Assembly: GCA_025504975.1 (NCBI GenBank)
Contig: JANUWI010000002.1
Location: forward strand, 2,976,001 to 3,040,000
Direction of reading: 5' to 3'
DNA from: Plenodomus lindquistii
Taxonomy: Eukaryota; Ascomycota; Dothideomycetes; Pleosporales; Leptosphaeriaceae
DNA length: 64,000 bases
A program made the position numbers and the translations under genes. The notes beneath the pieces were generated by a model, which was given only the letters and a program-made list of their open reading frames with translations, was not told the DNA's origin and ran no database searches. Shown in pieces: positions 24,662-35,784 of the stretch (its first letter is position 1; every line of letters begins with the position of its first letter).

Positions 24662-25074
24662 TGTTGAGGTTGTGATTTGCTTGTCGCGTGGATGGCACAA
24701 GTGTTGTGTTGTAAGTACGGGGAGGAAGGTTATGGAATTGGGGTATCGCGAAGTCTTGCGTGGTGTTGATGTTGGTCCGGCCGTGTTTATCGTCTGTGCG
24801 CCGTCTGTCGCGTGCATGGCAACGAGGGAAAAAGTGGCGGCAGCTCTAGCCGCGGGCGCCCCAGGATGGATTCCCCGATCCCACGAACAGGGCCCGGGTA
24901 CGTCACACGCAAAACATCGCTTCCAGCCTGCCTGCAGCTTTCACGGGACCGAGACACGCCCAAACATATCTGCCTTGCGCCACACTTTGCCTCCCTCCTA
25001 TATCCTACCACTCTACATATTTAGTCGTCGTTGTTGCTGCGCTATCGGTATTCACACACACACACACAGCTAAC
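24662..25074. promoter_or_regulatory. Bidirectional promoter between spc24 and fis1
   Basis: Only 413 bp separate the start codons of two divergently transcribed core genes. A CA dinucleotide run lies at about 25052-25069, directly before the fis1 ATG, in the expected 5' UTR. Confidence 0.5.
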
Positions 25075-25671
25075 ATGTCGCCGTCATTACCATGTGAGCG
25101 CCACCACCGCAAAGTCGCTGCGCAAAGCTAACACAAAGCCGCAGATGCCGCAGATGTAGAGTCGCCGCTCAAGCCAGACGAGCTGCAAGTCCTGCGCGCG
25201 CAATACGAAAAAGAAGGCGAATACGTTGGGCTACAGACAAAATTCAACTACGCATGGGTATGTACATTCCCCCCACATCCCCACGATAACCAACCGCCAA
25301 CCAACGACCCGCCGCCACTTACTCACACCAACTCACAGGGTCTGATAAAATCCACCTCGCGCCCCGACCAGCAAGAAGGCGTGCGCCTGCTTTCCGAAAT
25401 CTTCCGCAACAGCCGCGAACGGCGCCGCGAGTGCCTTTACTACCTTGCCCTGGGCAACTACAAGCTCGGCAACTATGCGGAAGCGCGGCGGTACAACGAG
25501 TTGCTGTTGGAGTTGGAGCCGGCGAACTTGCAGGCGGGCAGTTTGAAGGGGCTGATTGATGATAAAGTGGCAAAGGAGGGCATGGTTGGGGCGGCGATTG
25601 TTGGCGGGGTCGTGGTCGCTGCGGGGGTGTTGGGGAGTCTGCTCTTGAGGGGGGCGGGCAAGAGGAATTAG
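25075..25671 (+). CDS. fis1: Mitochondrial fission protein Fis1
   Basis: Three exons: 25075-25093, 25145-25257 and 25339-25671, giving 154 residues, the usual fungal Fis1 length. The N-terminal exon is 19 nt (MSPSLP plus one base). The protein carries the Fis1 TPR-like bundle: LKPDELQVLRAQYEKEGEYV, QTKFNYAWGLIKSTSR, QEGVRLLSEIF, RRRECLYYLALGNYKLGNYA, EARRYNELLLELEPANLQA. It ends in a tail-anchor helix (GMVGAAIVGGVVVAAGVLG) and a basic tip RGAGKRN, as expected for an outer mitochondrial membrane protein that recruits the fission machinery. Intron 1 has two in-frame acceptors 9 nt apart (after 25144 or 25153). The first was chosen because family members keep residues between PY and the E-S/T-P motif. 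Confidence 0.95.
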
Positions 25672-26527
25672 GGTTGTTAATGAGTGGTTTGGGATGGTGA
25701 GGGTTGGCAAGAGCATATACATAGTCACGAAGCATGATGGACGTACTGCAACATGGGCGTTAGGGATTATACCTTTTGGATGAGAATGTACGAATTATGC
25801 ATGCACCATTTGGGCCCCATGCAGTGTTGGGTGCTGTATTCTTGAATGGTTCCTCGCAAATCACCTGGCTTCATCCTACAAACTGCCTCGTTGAGTAGAT
25901 CTGCCGGCGTGTCTCTTAGATCAGACATAGAAGACGATGGAAATGCGGCGAAGGCGGAGCCAACGGGCGGAACAAAGGTTTGAGTCAAGGCGAGACAATT
26001 GGCCAACGGCTGTGTCAAAAACAATTCCAGAGTACCAATCTTTCCATCTCCAATACACACTACTTGGCCCATTGCTGGGGAAAACGTCGACGCTTGACTA
26101 CTCTAGGCGCCTTCCATCCATCTCGCATCTGCCACAGCACAAGTGCGGGACAGCATCCATCGGCTGGACCCTGGCTCGGCCCTGCGATCTCTCACAATAA
26201 CGTCACCGCCCGGCCAACTCACGTACCAGGACATCAAAACCTCGCCCGCCATCCTTGTCGCTACCCGTCTCTCCCTACGCTTTCCTCAGTACCTGTTGCA
26301 CGTTACAATCCGCCGGATTCTATAGACCCGTACATCGCCCATCACAGCCATCCGCCACCGCCTGGTTAGCAATCGTCAAGCCTCGGCGCATGACAGCAAT
26401 CCGGCTTGCTCCCGCACCTTGACCTGGTCTTGTATGCGCGCCACACACGCTATTGCTGCCTCCTACTTGCCACAAACAGCTTTACCTCTGCCCATCCGCC
26501 ACCTTATCTCCTCACACACCCGCCGCC
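25672..26527. other. Intergenic region upstream of the RING gene
   Basis: No gene seen. It carries the fis1 3' UTR and the promoter of the RING gene; CT-rich sequence precedes the ATG at 26528. Confidence 0.55.
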
Positions 26528-28007
26528 ATGGACTCATCGAATAACCAAGGCGCCACAGCGCAACCGCAGAGGCCAGCCCACCGCGATATGATGTTTTGCC
26601 ACGAGTGCGCCGACGAATGGTATAGGGACGAACGCGGTCTGACGTGTCCAGAGTGTGGTTCGGACTTTACCGAGATCGTGAGTTGATACCGCGGAGCCTC
26701 GCATGCCGCTCACGCCCCAGCTGGAGAGCGCGGAAGCACCACTTGGACCTGCTAATACGGCCCAGATCGAAGAGAACAACGACCCCCGCGACAGCGCCAT
26801 GTTCGGCGACGACGACAACGACTCCATGCCCGACCTCTCCGGGGCTGCTCCACACATGCACCCTGCACACAACCCATGGGCGAGCGATGACCCAGAGGAG
26901 GGCGACATTAGCAACTACCACTTCACACAGACCGCGCCAGGAAGATTCAACGTACAAGCTACCATCACACGGACCGTCTCTCCACAAGGACTACAGGGCG
27001 GACCTGCGTCAATAGGTGGTTTCATGTCGTTGCTCAATGGACTAGTGGGCACTGCAGCACGGCCACAGGGTCAGCCGCGGGAACAGGAACAGGGAGCAGA
27101 ACGCGGACAGACCACAGGATCAGATCATGATCAAGATCGTGGAGACCAGTCTGCATTCAACGAGTCAAGAAACCAAGGTGGAAATGGACCTCAGCTTCGA
27201 ACGGGACGATTCACAATGCAAGGCGGTGCACGACTGTTTCCACGAGACGCGAACAGCCCGCAGCCACGCGTGGAGCCAGTCGATGACATTGCGAGGTGAG
27301 TGGACATATACACCTAGGACCAAGACCCCAACTAACACCCCCACAGCGTAATGACAGGCCTCATGGCCGCCCTCGGCGCACCCCCAGGCAGCGTCCTCCC
27401 ACAACCCCACCCCCTCGGCGGCGCCCACGCAACCTTTGGCCCCCTCCACAACCCCGAAGCCACCCAAATGCAAGGCCACCCCTTCTTCCAACTCTTCTCC
27501 TCCATGGGTCTACTTCCCCCCGGAGTCGGCTCCGGCCAAATGGGCGACTTCGTCTATTCGCAAGAAGGACTCGACCGCATCGTCTCACAACTCATGGAAC
27601 AAACCGCTACCTCCAACGCGCCCGGCCCCGCTGCCCAATCCGACATTGAATCGCTCCCACGCAAGAAGGTCACAGAGGACATGCTGGGCCCGGAACACAC
27701 GGCTGAATGCAGTATTTGCATGGACGAGGTCGCGCTGGACGAAGAGGTTACAGTACTCCCATGTAAACATTGGTTTCACCATCAGTGCGTTGCCGCGTGG
27801 CTCGTCGAACACGATACTTGTCCGCATTGTCGCAAGGGAATCACTAAGCGTGAGGAAAGTGGTGGCGAGAGCGGTGCACAGGATGGAAATACTGGTAACG
27901 GTGGAGGTGGAGGCAATAGTAGTAGTACTGGAGGGGCCTCGCGAGCAATGCCCGGCGCATTTGACAGTCCGGAGGATGAAGGTCGTAGGGGTTGGTTTGG
28001 CCTCTGA
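26528..28007 (+). CDS. RING-H2 E3 ubiquitin ligase (RNF115/RNF126-like)
   Basis: Three exons: 26528-26677, 26721-27295 and 27347-28007, giving 461 residues. Donors are GTGAGT in both introns and acceptors CCAG and ACAG; the joins keep frame. The N-terminus has a zinc-ribbon-like finger (MFCHECADEW, then LTCPECGSDF; two C-x2-C pairs near residues 23-46), as in the BCA2 zinc finger of RNF115/126. The middle is disordered and acidic or Gly-rich. A RING-H2 finger spans residues about 363-403: C-x2-C, C-x-H-x2-H-x2-C and C-x2-C, with the proline-containing E2-contact CPHC. A Gly/Ser tail follows. Family members ubiquitinate misfolded or endosomal cargo through the N-terminal zinc finger; the substrate here is unknown. 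The start at 26528 is preferred to an upstream in-frame ATG because family N-termini begin close to the finger. Confidence 0.92.
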
Positions 28008-28386
28008 TTCTTGCATCGATCGATTCGATTCCGTCCTTTTTATAACAACCTCCAATCTACATTCACAGCATGAAAGAATGCTGATGAGTTTTTTTTTTGT
28101 TGACGTGTGGAGTAGGATTTCGCGAACGCTTTTTTCATCGTCATCGTCACCATCGTCATCATCGTCAAAGTCAGAATCAGTATCAGCAATCCTCCCAAAG
28201 TCAAATCACAATTTACCAATACCAATACCAATTCACCCTCTCTCTCTCTCCACCCACAACCACAACAATCAAAACACAACAACCACTTCGTCCCAACAGC
28301 ACCATCCAAGCCAGCACCTCAATCTACACTCCCTAACACATAACCTCGCCTCTACCACTCAGCGCCACAATTCCAGGTTTCAACAA

Positions 28387-28430
28387 AGACACAGACACAG
28401 ACACAGACACAGACACAGACACAGACACAG
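28387..28430. repeat. CAGACA hexanucleotide array
   Basis: About seven perfect tandem copies of a 6-bp ACACAG-type unit, in non-coding DNA downstream of the RING gene. Confidence 0.9.
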
Positions 28431-29426
28431 ATATTGCACGAGTGAATATTGTCTTCGCTCGGGACATGTGGGGGGTGTGAGGTGGGGTGGAGGTGGAGAT
28501 GGAGATGGTGTAGACGGGGGAGGTATGGATTGGTGTTGGTGTTGGTGTTGTGGACTCAAGTCCAGGGGTAAGAAAGTGAGAGGGGGAGGCGGTATGCTGT
28601 TACGCTTTGATTTTGATTTTCATGTGCGTATGAGTTTTGAGTTTTGCGCTGGATTTTTTTTTCTTTTTCTTTTCTTGGGGTTTTGGATGGATGGATGCAT
28701 GCATGGAGGGGTGGGTCGATGGACGGAGGTGGGTTAGTTTGGTTCTTGGGGTTGGAGGGTTTTTCAGTCAGTTGGGGGGGGAGACGGGGTGTATGGGTTT
28801 CCAAGGCGTTGGCGTTGGCGTTGTGGGAGTTGAAATCAACGACGTATGGCGCAATGATGCGAGATAAAATTAGGGGGTTTGGGTGGGGTATGGGTGTATG
28901 TAGAGTCTGATGAGGAGGGATTCATTGATATGCCAGATATAGAGTAGAGTAGATTAGATTGGTTTGGAAGGACTAGGTAGTAGTCAAGGTATCACTAGAT
29001 TCCTAGAGATGTTTGTCAAGGTCGAAGTTGAGTGAGTGGAGTGTGTTGTGGTATGTGCAATGCAAGACAGATAGATAGTCTTGCATATGTACGGCAGGCG
29101 GGGTTGATTTGGTTGTTCTGCCTGCTTGGGTTGCGGGGTGCGGTTGTAAGAGTGGCTGTAAGGGATGGAGTGGTGTGTGCATAGAGTGGACGGTATGTAT
29201 GTATGTATGTATATATGTATGTTCATGTACCAATTCAAGTCAAATTCCGAGCCAGTTTGCTCGTGAGTCGTGATAATCGTTTCACCCCTCACTCACTACG
29301 CGGGGTGTGACGAAGCTTACATAGCTACCCCTCTTTGTGTTATGCTATGCATGTAGATACAGGAAGCACAATTTTATGCATGATTGAAGCCTGGATTGGT
29401 GGTCTGAAGGTGTGCTTGTTTACGCT

Positions 29427-29452
29427 GAAGTAATGTACCCATCCATTACTTC
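29427..29452. repeat. Perfect 9-bp inverted repeat (hairpin)
   Basis: GAAGTAATG and CATTACTTC flank an 8-nt loop TACCCATC. The left arm plus loop is part of an 18-mer that recurs exactly at 49938-49955, suggesting a dispersed element end rather than a local chance hairpin. Confidence 0.6.
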
Positions 29453-31342
29453 TTCCTCACCTATACCCTCTACATATTACGTTGAAGTAAACGTTCCACA
29501 TGCGACAGAGTATCACCAACCCCATCACATTACAAATTACATACCCCTCTTGCTCGCCACCCCGCTCCACGCGCGCAAGAAGAGTACAGACCGCCGTGCG
29601 ATTGCCCGTCGTCGCCACAGTTTGATCTGCGACATGGCGGTGGGCAAGCAGCTAACGCATCGAGGCGGTAGCGCTAGACGGGTACGGTAATGCAGGGCGG
29701 ATGGATGGGGCTGGGGTACATGGGTTTTGTTTGGGCGGTGAAGAGAATTTGCTGGAGAGGATTAATGTTCGGCACTATGTTCATGTGCATGTGCAACACA
29801 GCACTCGAGGCCGAATTGTGCAAGTCCAGATGAATGGGATTGAAGAGTCATGGAGGAGGGGGTTTGTGAACAGAGGAGGGGCATGCGAACATGATGTGCT
29901 GGGCCAAAATTGCGTGACAAGCGTACTGTAGGGTGCATGTACGTGCGTGTCAGCGTTGAGGCTCCGAGGTGGTCGTTGCGCTGCGTTGCGTTGTTGACCT
30001 TTGGGATCGTGCTCGCCAAAACTTCCCATAGCGGAGCGCCGAACAACGCATCGTTCTGCGGATGGGAAACCCTGCATATTTTTCCTCGCTCGCGCATCCC
30101 ACCATCCATCTCATCATGAACAGACGCGGCGGCTGGATGACGATATTAGACCGTGTGTCTCAGGGTTGCAGGGCTGTCGAATGTCAATGTAGTGGATATT
30201 AGCAAGGAAGTCAACTTGTGTTTTGGATGGCTGAGGGACTGGGCGACAGTTCATGTCTGTTCCTGCATGTTTGAGGCAAGACAGATGGGATGTCGCACGC
30301 CCGTGGCGTTCGCATGAAGGCGAGTCACACGCCGACGCGCCGAGGACGTGCTTGCGCTACCGGCTACCGTGTTGTGCGAGGGCACTAGCAAGCTAGAGAA
30401 GATTGGCATCAGGATGCGACAACAGAAGGTGGCGGGTGTGCTGGCAATCAGAGGAAGCAGAGTCTTATCAATGGCGCCATCAGGTGCGCAGTTGAAGTTG
30501 ATTGCCAGAGGCGATGAGGGGTTCGTCTGTGGTCATGCTGTGTTGAACTGGATAGAGAGGGCGTTCCTCAGATGTCGAAGATTTTCCACGCGACGTGGTG
30601 GTGGTACTGACGTGCGTGGCTGTCATTGGCCGGAGCTAGGACAGCAGCGCGAGAGCTCCTTCCTTGCATCACAAAGAGCTGGGGAAGGTACGGTGCAAGC
30701 TTGACCTCACCTCACCTCAGACTTGTTACTTGATCATCATCATCATCATCATCATCATCACCATCATCCCATGTCAATTGAGCACAGCAAGACCGATCAC
30801 ACCCACACTTGACGCCTCACTCTGACTTGGAGTCCGCTCGTCCACCAGCCTCGACATTTGACAATGCCAGCCCCACCCATCCGAGGCGGTAAGAGACATA
30901 GTGGGCCCAGCCGGCGCTATGGCCGGCCCTGTCATGCGATCCGCCAGACGTCGCCAGACTGCGTTGTGCTTGCATTAATGCGCCCAGTCGACATGGAGAC
31001 GTGTGCTCGTACCATTAGCACGCCCATTTGACTGGCCCTCGAAGCTACCAGCCATGTTATATCCCACCACTAGCCCCGGATGCATTGCATGCGCCCAACG
31101 TGTCTGGCGTGCCCGTACATAAGAAGCGCAGCCTACTTTTCCGCCGTGTGCGTGCCGTGCACTTGACCGCTCGCGACAGCTCCGTAGAATTGAAAAGGAA
31201 ATTTTTCTCATTCGTTGGGATCGTCCACGGCCCAAGCTAGTGTGCTTCCCACTTGCCAGTCCCTAGTACCTACATCTGCGCCCTGATAGCGAGGGGCTGT
31301 TGGCTTGGGCCCATAGTGTTGTTTTCTGCACACTTCTGAATC

Positions 31343-34300
31343 ATGCCTAGCTGGGCGAGGAAAGAAAGCTATGAGTGAGTGCTAGCCTTCCGTCATCCGT
31401 CGTCGCTGTCCTGCGAACTTTTTTTGCACCGCGCCTTCCTGTCGTCTTACTTGACACCACCCCAACCGTGACGCCGCTTCACGACGTACCACCGCTGTGC
31501 TTGGTAAGAGAGCTTCTTGTCTGGCGGCTCACCCACCCATCCCACCCTTGCCCATTGCACCACTTTCTTATCACGCCTTTGGTTGACCGCCAATCGGTCC
31601 ATTGCTACCATGTCTCGGTAGCTGACAGCTTCGACTGCCTCCTTCATCGACCTTGCTAACCACCGTCCTGCAGTGGCTCTTCGAATTCTCGAGAGCAGAA
31701 GCAGATCCTTGCTGACATCCAATCGGGGAGTCAGAAGTTCAGCCGTCGTCTGCTACCTCCACGGACCATCAGCAACAGGAATAAGCACGGCGAGAATATC
31801 ATCCCCGCCGCAGCAGTAGACGGCAGCCAGGAAGATCGACGAGGGCGGAAATCCACGTCGACAGCCCGACCAGGACTTCCCAAACGCACAAGCAGTATGA
31901 AGAGGGCATACAATTATTTCTTTGGTGGGGCACAGCCGGTTCCAACACCGGCAGCACCAGCATCACCATCAATCACAGCCGATGTCGTTGCACCCAGCAA
32001 AGATGACCAATTACCCCAGGATCGCGGCGTGGATACCCCGCCCGAGACCCCGCGCGAGGCACGTCTAAGTGAAGACGAGGCAGGTATGTATCACTTTCAC
32101 TTATCCTCCCACCTGCCCAATAACAACCAAGCAGTCCCACCTCATTACCCGCTTTCACTTCACTCTCGGGTGGGCTTGCACTATGTGCCTGCGTCCTCTT
32201 TACTAACCCGGCGTCTCCCAGCCTCCGAGCCTCCGTCACCGCAAGCCGGCGACTCCCTCGACGTCCAGATTTCCAAGCTCAAGCAGAAACTCGCACACGC
32301 CGAAGCCGACCTCGCCGAAGCGCAGAAGGTAGCCACCTCGCAAGACGAGCACGTCCGCGTCCTCGAAGACGACTACAAGGTACGCGAGAAGAGCTTCGAG
32401 GAGCGCGAGGCCACGCTGCAGCAGGACAAGAAGGATCTTGAGGAACACATGGTCAGTGTCGTCGTGCAGCAGGTGCGCGAGGCCAAGGCCAAGGAGAGGG
32501 GCATTGTTGAGGAGGAGTTTGAGGAGAAGATGGAGGGCCTACAACAGGAGATCGAGTCGCTCAAGGCAGAGATTGAGAAGCTCAAGAGCCACATTGCTAC
32601 CTTGGAGTCTGCTCAGGGCAACGCCGCAGCGTCCTCGTCGGACGTCGAAGCCAAGGATGGCGACCTCAAGGCTCTTGCTGACGAGAAAGCTGCTATTGAG
32701 CAATCGCTCGAAAAGGCCAACGCCGAGCTCGACGTTCTCACCGCCTCCAAGACTGTCGCTGAGGAGTCGCTTTCAAAAGCTCAGGCAGAGGTTGAAGAGC
32801 TCAAGGCCCAACACGCCAGCCTTGTTCCTAAGACCGACCTCGAGGCACAACAAGATGCCATTGCCACCATCACTGCCGAGCGCGACGCTTCCAACAAGAA
32901 GATTGATCAGCTCACCGCTGAGATTGCTACCATCAAGTCACAGCTCGTCGAGGCACAAGATCAGCGCAAGACTTCGTCCAAGGACCTCCAGATCAAGTAC
33001 GACTCTGAGATCCAGGACTTGCAGTCCAAGCACGACGATGTCACTGCCAAGCACAGCAAGCTGTCCGAGGAAGCTAGTGGCCTTCGCAGCACCATCAGCG
33101 AGTTGGAGGCTTCGGTCCAGCAACACAAGGACAATCTTGCGTCTCGCGAGGCGGAGCTCAAGACCAAGTCGGATGAGCATGCTGCTGCCAGTGGCGAGGT
33201 CGACGCCCTCAAGGCTGAGATCAGCCAGCTCCAGACCAAACTCAACGATGTCGAAGTGTCCAAGGGCGATGCTAGCGAACTTGCTACCAAGCTCTCCACC
33301 ACTGAGGCTTCTCTGAAGAAGGCCGAGGAGGATTTGGCCGCCAAGACCACTGAGCTTGAGTCCATCAGCAAGGCTGCCGACGACGCAAAGGCTAACGCTG
33401 ATGCCCTCACCACCAAGGTCACCGAGCTCGAGACCTCGCTGAAGGAGTCGCAAGACGCTTTGGCAGCAAAGGACGCTGAGCTCGCCGCCGCTAAAGAGGA
33501 GGCTGAGACTCTTCGCAGCACCATCACCAAACTCGAATCCGAGCTTGAAGCTGCAAAGGGCGAGGTCGCCACCGCATCTACATCCGCCAAGGAGGAAGCC
33601 GACGGTCTCCGTAGCACCATCTCGAAACTTGAGGCTGAGCTTGAGAGTGCCAAAGCCGATGTCAGCAAATCATCAGACTCCGCAAAGGAGGAGACGGACG
33701 CTCTTCGTGCTCAGGTCACCAAGCTTGAGTCTGAGCTGGAGGCCACAAAGGGCGATGTCAGCAAGACTGCTGAGTCTTCCAACGCAAAAGTCACCGAGCT
33801 TGAGGCTTCGCTCAAGGAGGCACAGGATTCTCTTGCCACCAAGGAGTCTGAGCTTGAGGCTGCTAAGGCTGAGGCAAGCAAGTCTGTTGAGTCTGCCAAG
33901 GGCGAGTCTGAGGGTCTCCAAAAGACTGTCAGCGAGCTTGAGGCGTCTCTCAAGGAGGCAAAGGACAGCCTCGCCTCCAAGGAGTCTGAGCTTGAACTTG
34001 CCAAGGGCGACGTCAACAAGACTACTGAGTTGTCAACCTCCAAGATCACCGAGCTTGAGGCATCCCTCAAGGAGGCTCAGGCCAGCTTGGCCGCAAAGGA
34101 GGAGGAGCTCACCGCCGCCAAGAGCGACGCTAGCAAGGTCGCCGAGCTTGAGGCATCCCTAAAGGAGGCGAAGGATGCTCTCGCTGCAAAGGAGACTGAG
34201 CTTGAGGCTGCCCAGAAGGAGGCTACTGCTGCGAAGGAGGACGCCACCAAGTCATCTGAGTCCGCCAAATCTGAGGCTGAGGAGCTTAAGAGCAAGCTCA

Positions 34301-35784
34301 CCAAGGCTGAGACCGATCTCGCAGAGGCTACCAAGGCTGGCGAGAGTGCTAAGGGTAGCGCTGATGAGTCTGCTGCCAAGATCGCTGAGCTTGAGGCATC
34401 TCTCAAGGCATCAGAGGCGAAGCTCGCCGAGGCTCAACAAGCTACTGAAGCTACCAAGGGCTCGCTTGAGAAGGACTTGGCTGATGCAAAGGCTGAAGCT
34501 GCTAAGGTTGCTGAGCTGGAGGCCGCCCTCAAAGAGGCCAACAGCAAGATCGAGGCTAAGGAAGCTGAACACACCGAGGCCCTTACCGCTGCTAAGGCTT
34601 CCAGCAGTGATGCGACTGAAAAGGTTGCTGCTCTTGAGAAGGATGTCGCCGCTAAGGAGGAGTCACTCAAGGCTGCGGAGGAGGCCAAGACTGCTGCTGA
34701 GTCTGCGCTCGAGGAGCTGAAGAAGTCGGAAGCCGATCACTCTGCCCAAATTACCGAGCTCAAGAGTCAGGTTGAGAAGCTCACCGCTGAGCAGAACAGT
34801 GCACAGGCCGCCCACGAGGAGGAGCTCAAGACTGCTAAGGCTGCCATCGAGAAGGATCTGGCTGCCGCAAAGGAGGACTCCAACAAAGCTGCGGAGCTCC
34901 AAAGCCAACTTGAGAAGGCTAATGCTGATCTCGAGGCCGCAAAGACTGCTCACGATGACGCTCTCAAGGCAGCCGAGGCCTCGCACTCCGAAACCAAGGC
35001 TAGCCTTGCTGATGCCCAAAAGGCAAAGGAAGCTGTCGATGCTGAACTCGCCGCAGCCAAGGAGACCGGTAGCAAAGCCGATACCCTCGAATCCGAACTC
35101 GCCTCTCTCAAGGCCTCTTCCGAGAAGACCACTGCCGAAAAGGATGCACTTGACGCCAAGGTTGCTGAATTGACATCTAGCGTCGAGTCAGCGACCAAGG
35201 ACAAGGAAGCCAAGGACGCGGAACTCACTGCTCTCCAAGCCAAGCTCGAGGAATCCAGCAAGGCTGCCGAAGACCTTAAGACCCTTCAAGCCTCAAAGTC
35301 TGAATCTGATGCTAAGCTTGCCGAGGCTGAGGCCGCGCTCGCAAAGCAGACGACCGAGATTGCGACAATCAATGAGGACTTTGCTGGACTCAAGAAGGAC
35401 CGCGATGACGCGAAGGCATCTCTCGAGGACTTGAAGAGCGAACTTGAACAGGCCAAGGCTGACCAGGAGAGCTTGAAGACTCTCAATGCAAACATGCTTG
35501 AGAAGCTGAAGGCTGGACAAGAAGCCACCAAGGAGGCCGAGGTACTCGAGGAGAAAGCAGAGGAGAAGACTGCCGAGGCTGTCAAGGTCGAAGAAGAAGC
35601 CAAGGTTGAAGCTGCCGCTGTCGAGGAGAAGGTCGAAGAGCCTGCCAAGGCCGAGGAAGAGAAGACGGAAGACGGCGACGCTATGGGCGAATCCGTCGAG
35701 TCTCTCCCCGAGAAGACGGAAGACGCGGAAAAGAGCCCTACCTCCAACGGCAAGAAGAACAAGAAGAAGAAGGGCAAGAAATAA
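31343..35784 (+). CDS. Long coiled-coil protein with internal repeats
   Basis: Three exons: 31343-31374, 31674-32083 and 32222-35784, giving 1,334 residues. Exon 1 (MPSWARKESY) joins in frame to GSSNSREQKQILADIQSGSQ. Intron 1 is long (299 bp, GTGAGT to CTGCAG). Intron 2 is 138 bp, a multiple of three without stops, but has GTATGT, a TACTAAC branch box at 32201-32207 and CAG, so it is taken as an intron. Residues about 150-1290 are almost pure Ala/Glu/Lys/Ser heptads. The core holds repeated units of the form ELEASLKEAQDSLAAKE. The end is acidic, then basic (KKNKKKKGKK). No motor, membrane or localisation domain is visible. Similar fungal proteins are often named after M-protein or involucrin repeats without known function; a structural or scaffold role is only inferred. 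Confidence 0.85.
33420..34430 (+). repeat. Degenerate coding repeats in the coiled-coil gene
   Basis: A unit encoding (T/A)ELEASLKEA(Q/K)DSLA(A/S)KE recurs at roughly 33.79, 33.93, 34.04, 34.14 and 34.38 kb, each copy differing by a few codons. The regular heptad spacing indicates internal duplication within the coiled coil. Such tracts are prone to copy-number change and assembly collapse. Confidence 0.7.

Larger units (their letters stand above)
28008..31342. other. Intergenic region rich in simple repeats
   Basis: No gene supported in 3.3 kb. It contains ATC/GTC triplets (about 28140-28170), a CAGACA hexamer array, a GTAT array near 29193-29222, an ATC run at about 30732-30760 and a perfect hairpin at 29427-29452. 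Open frames here are compositional artefacts. Confidence 0.6.

Noticed and set aside
28387..28430. Hexamer array considered as a CRISPR-like or telomeric repeat
   Set aside because: The units are 6 bp without spacers and do not match the fungal telomere repeat TTAGGG; it is a plain microsatellite in a eukaryotic genome.
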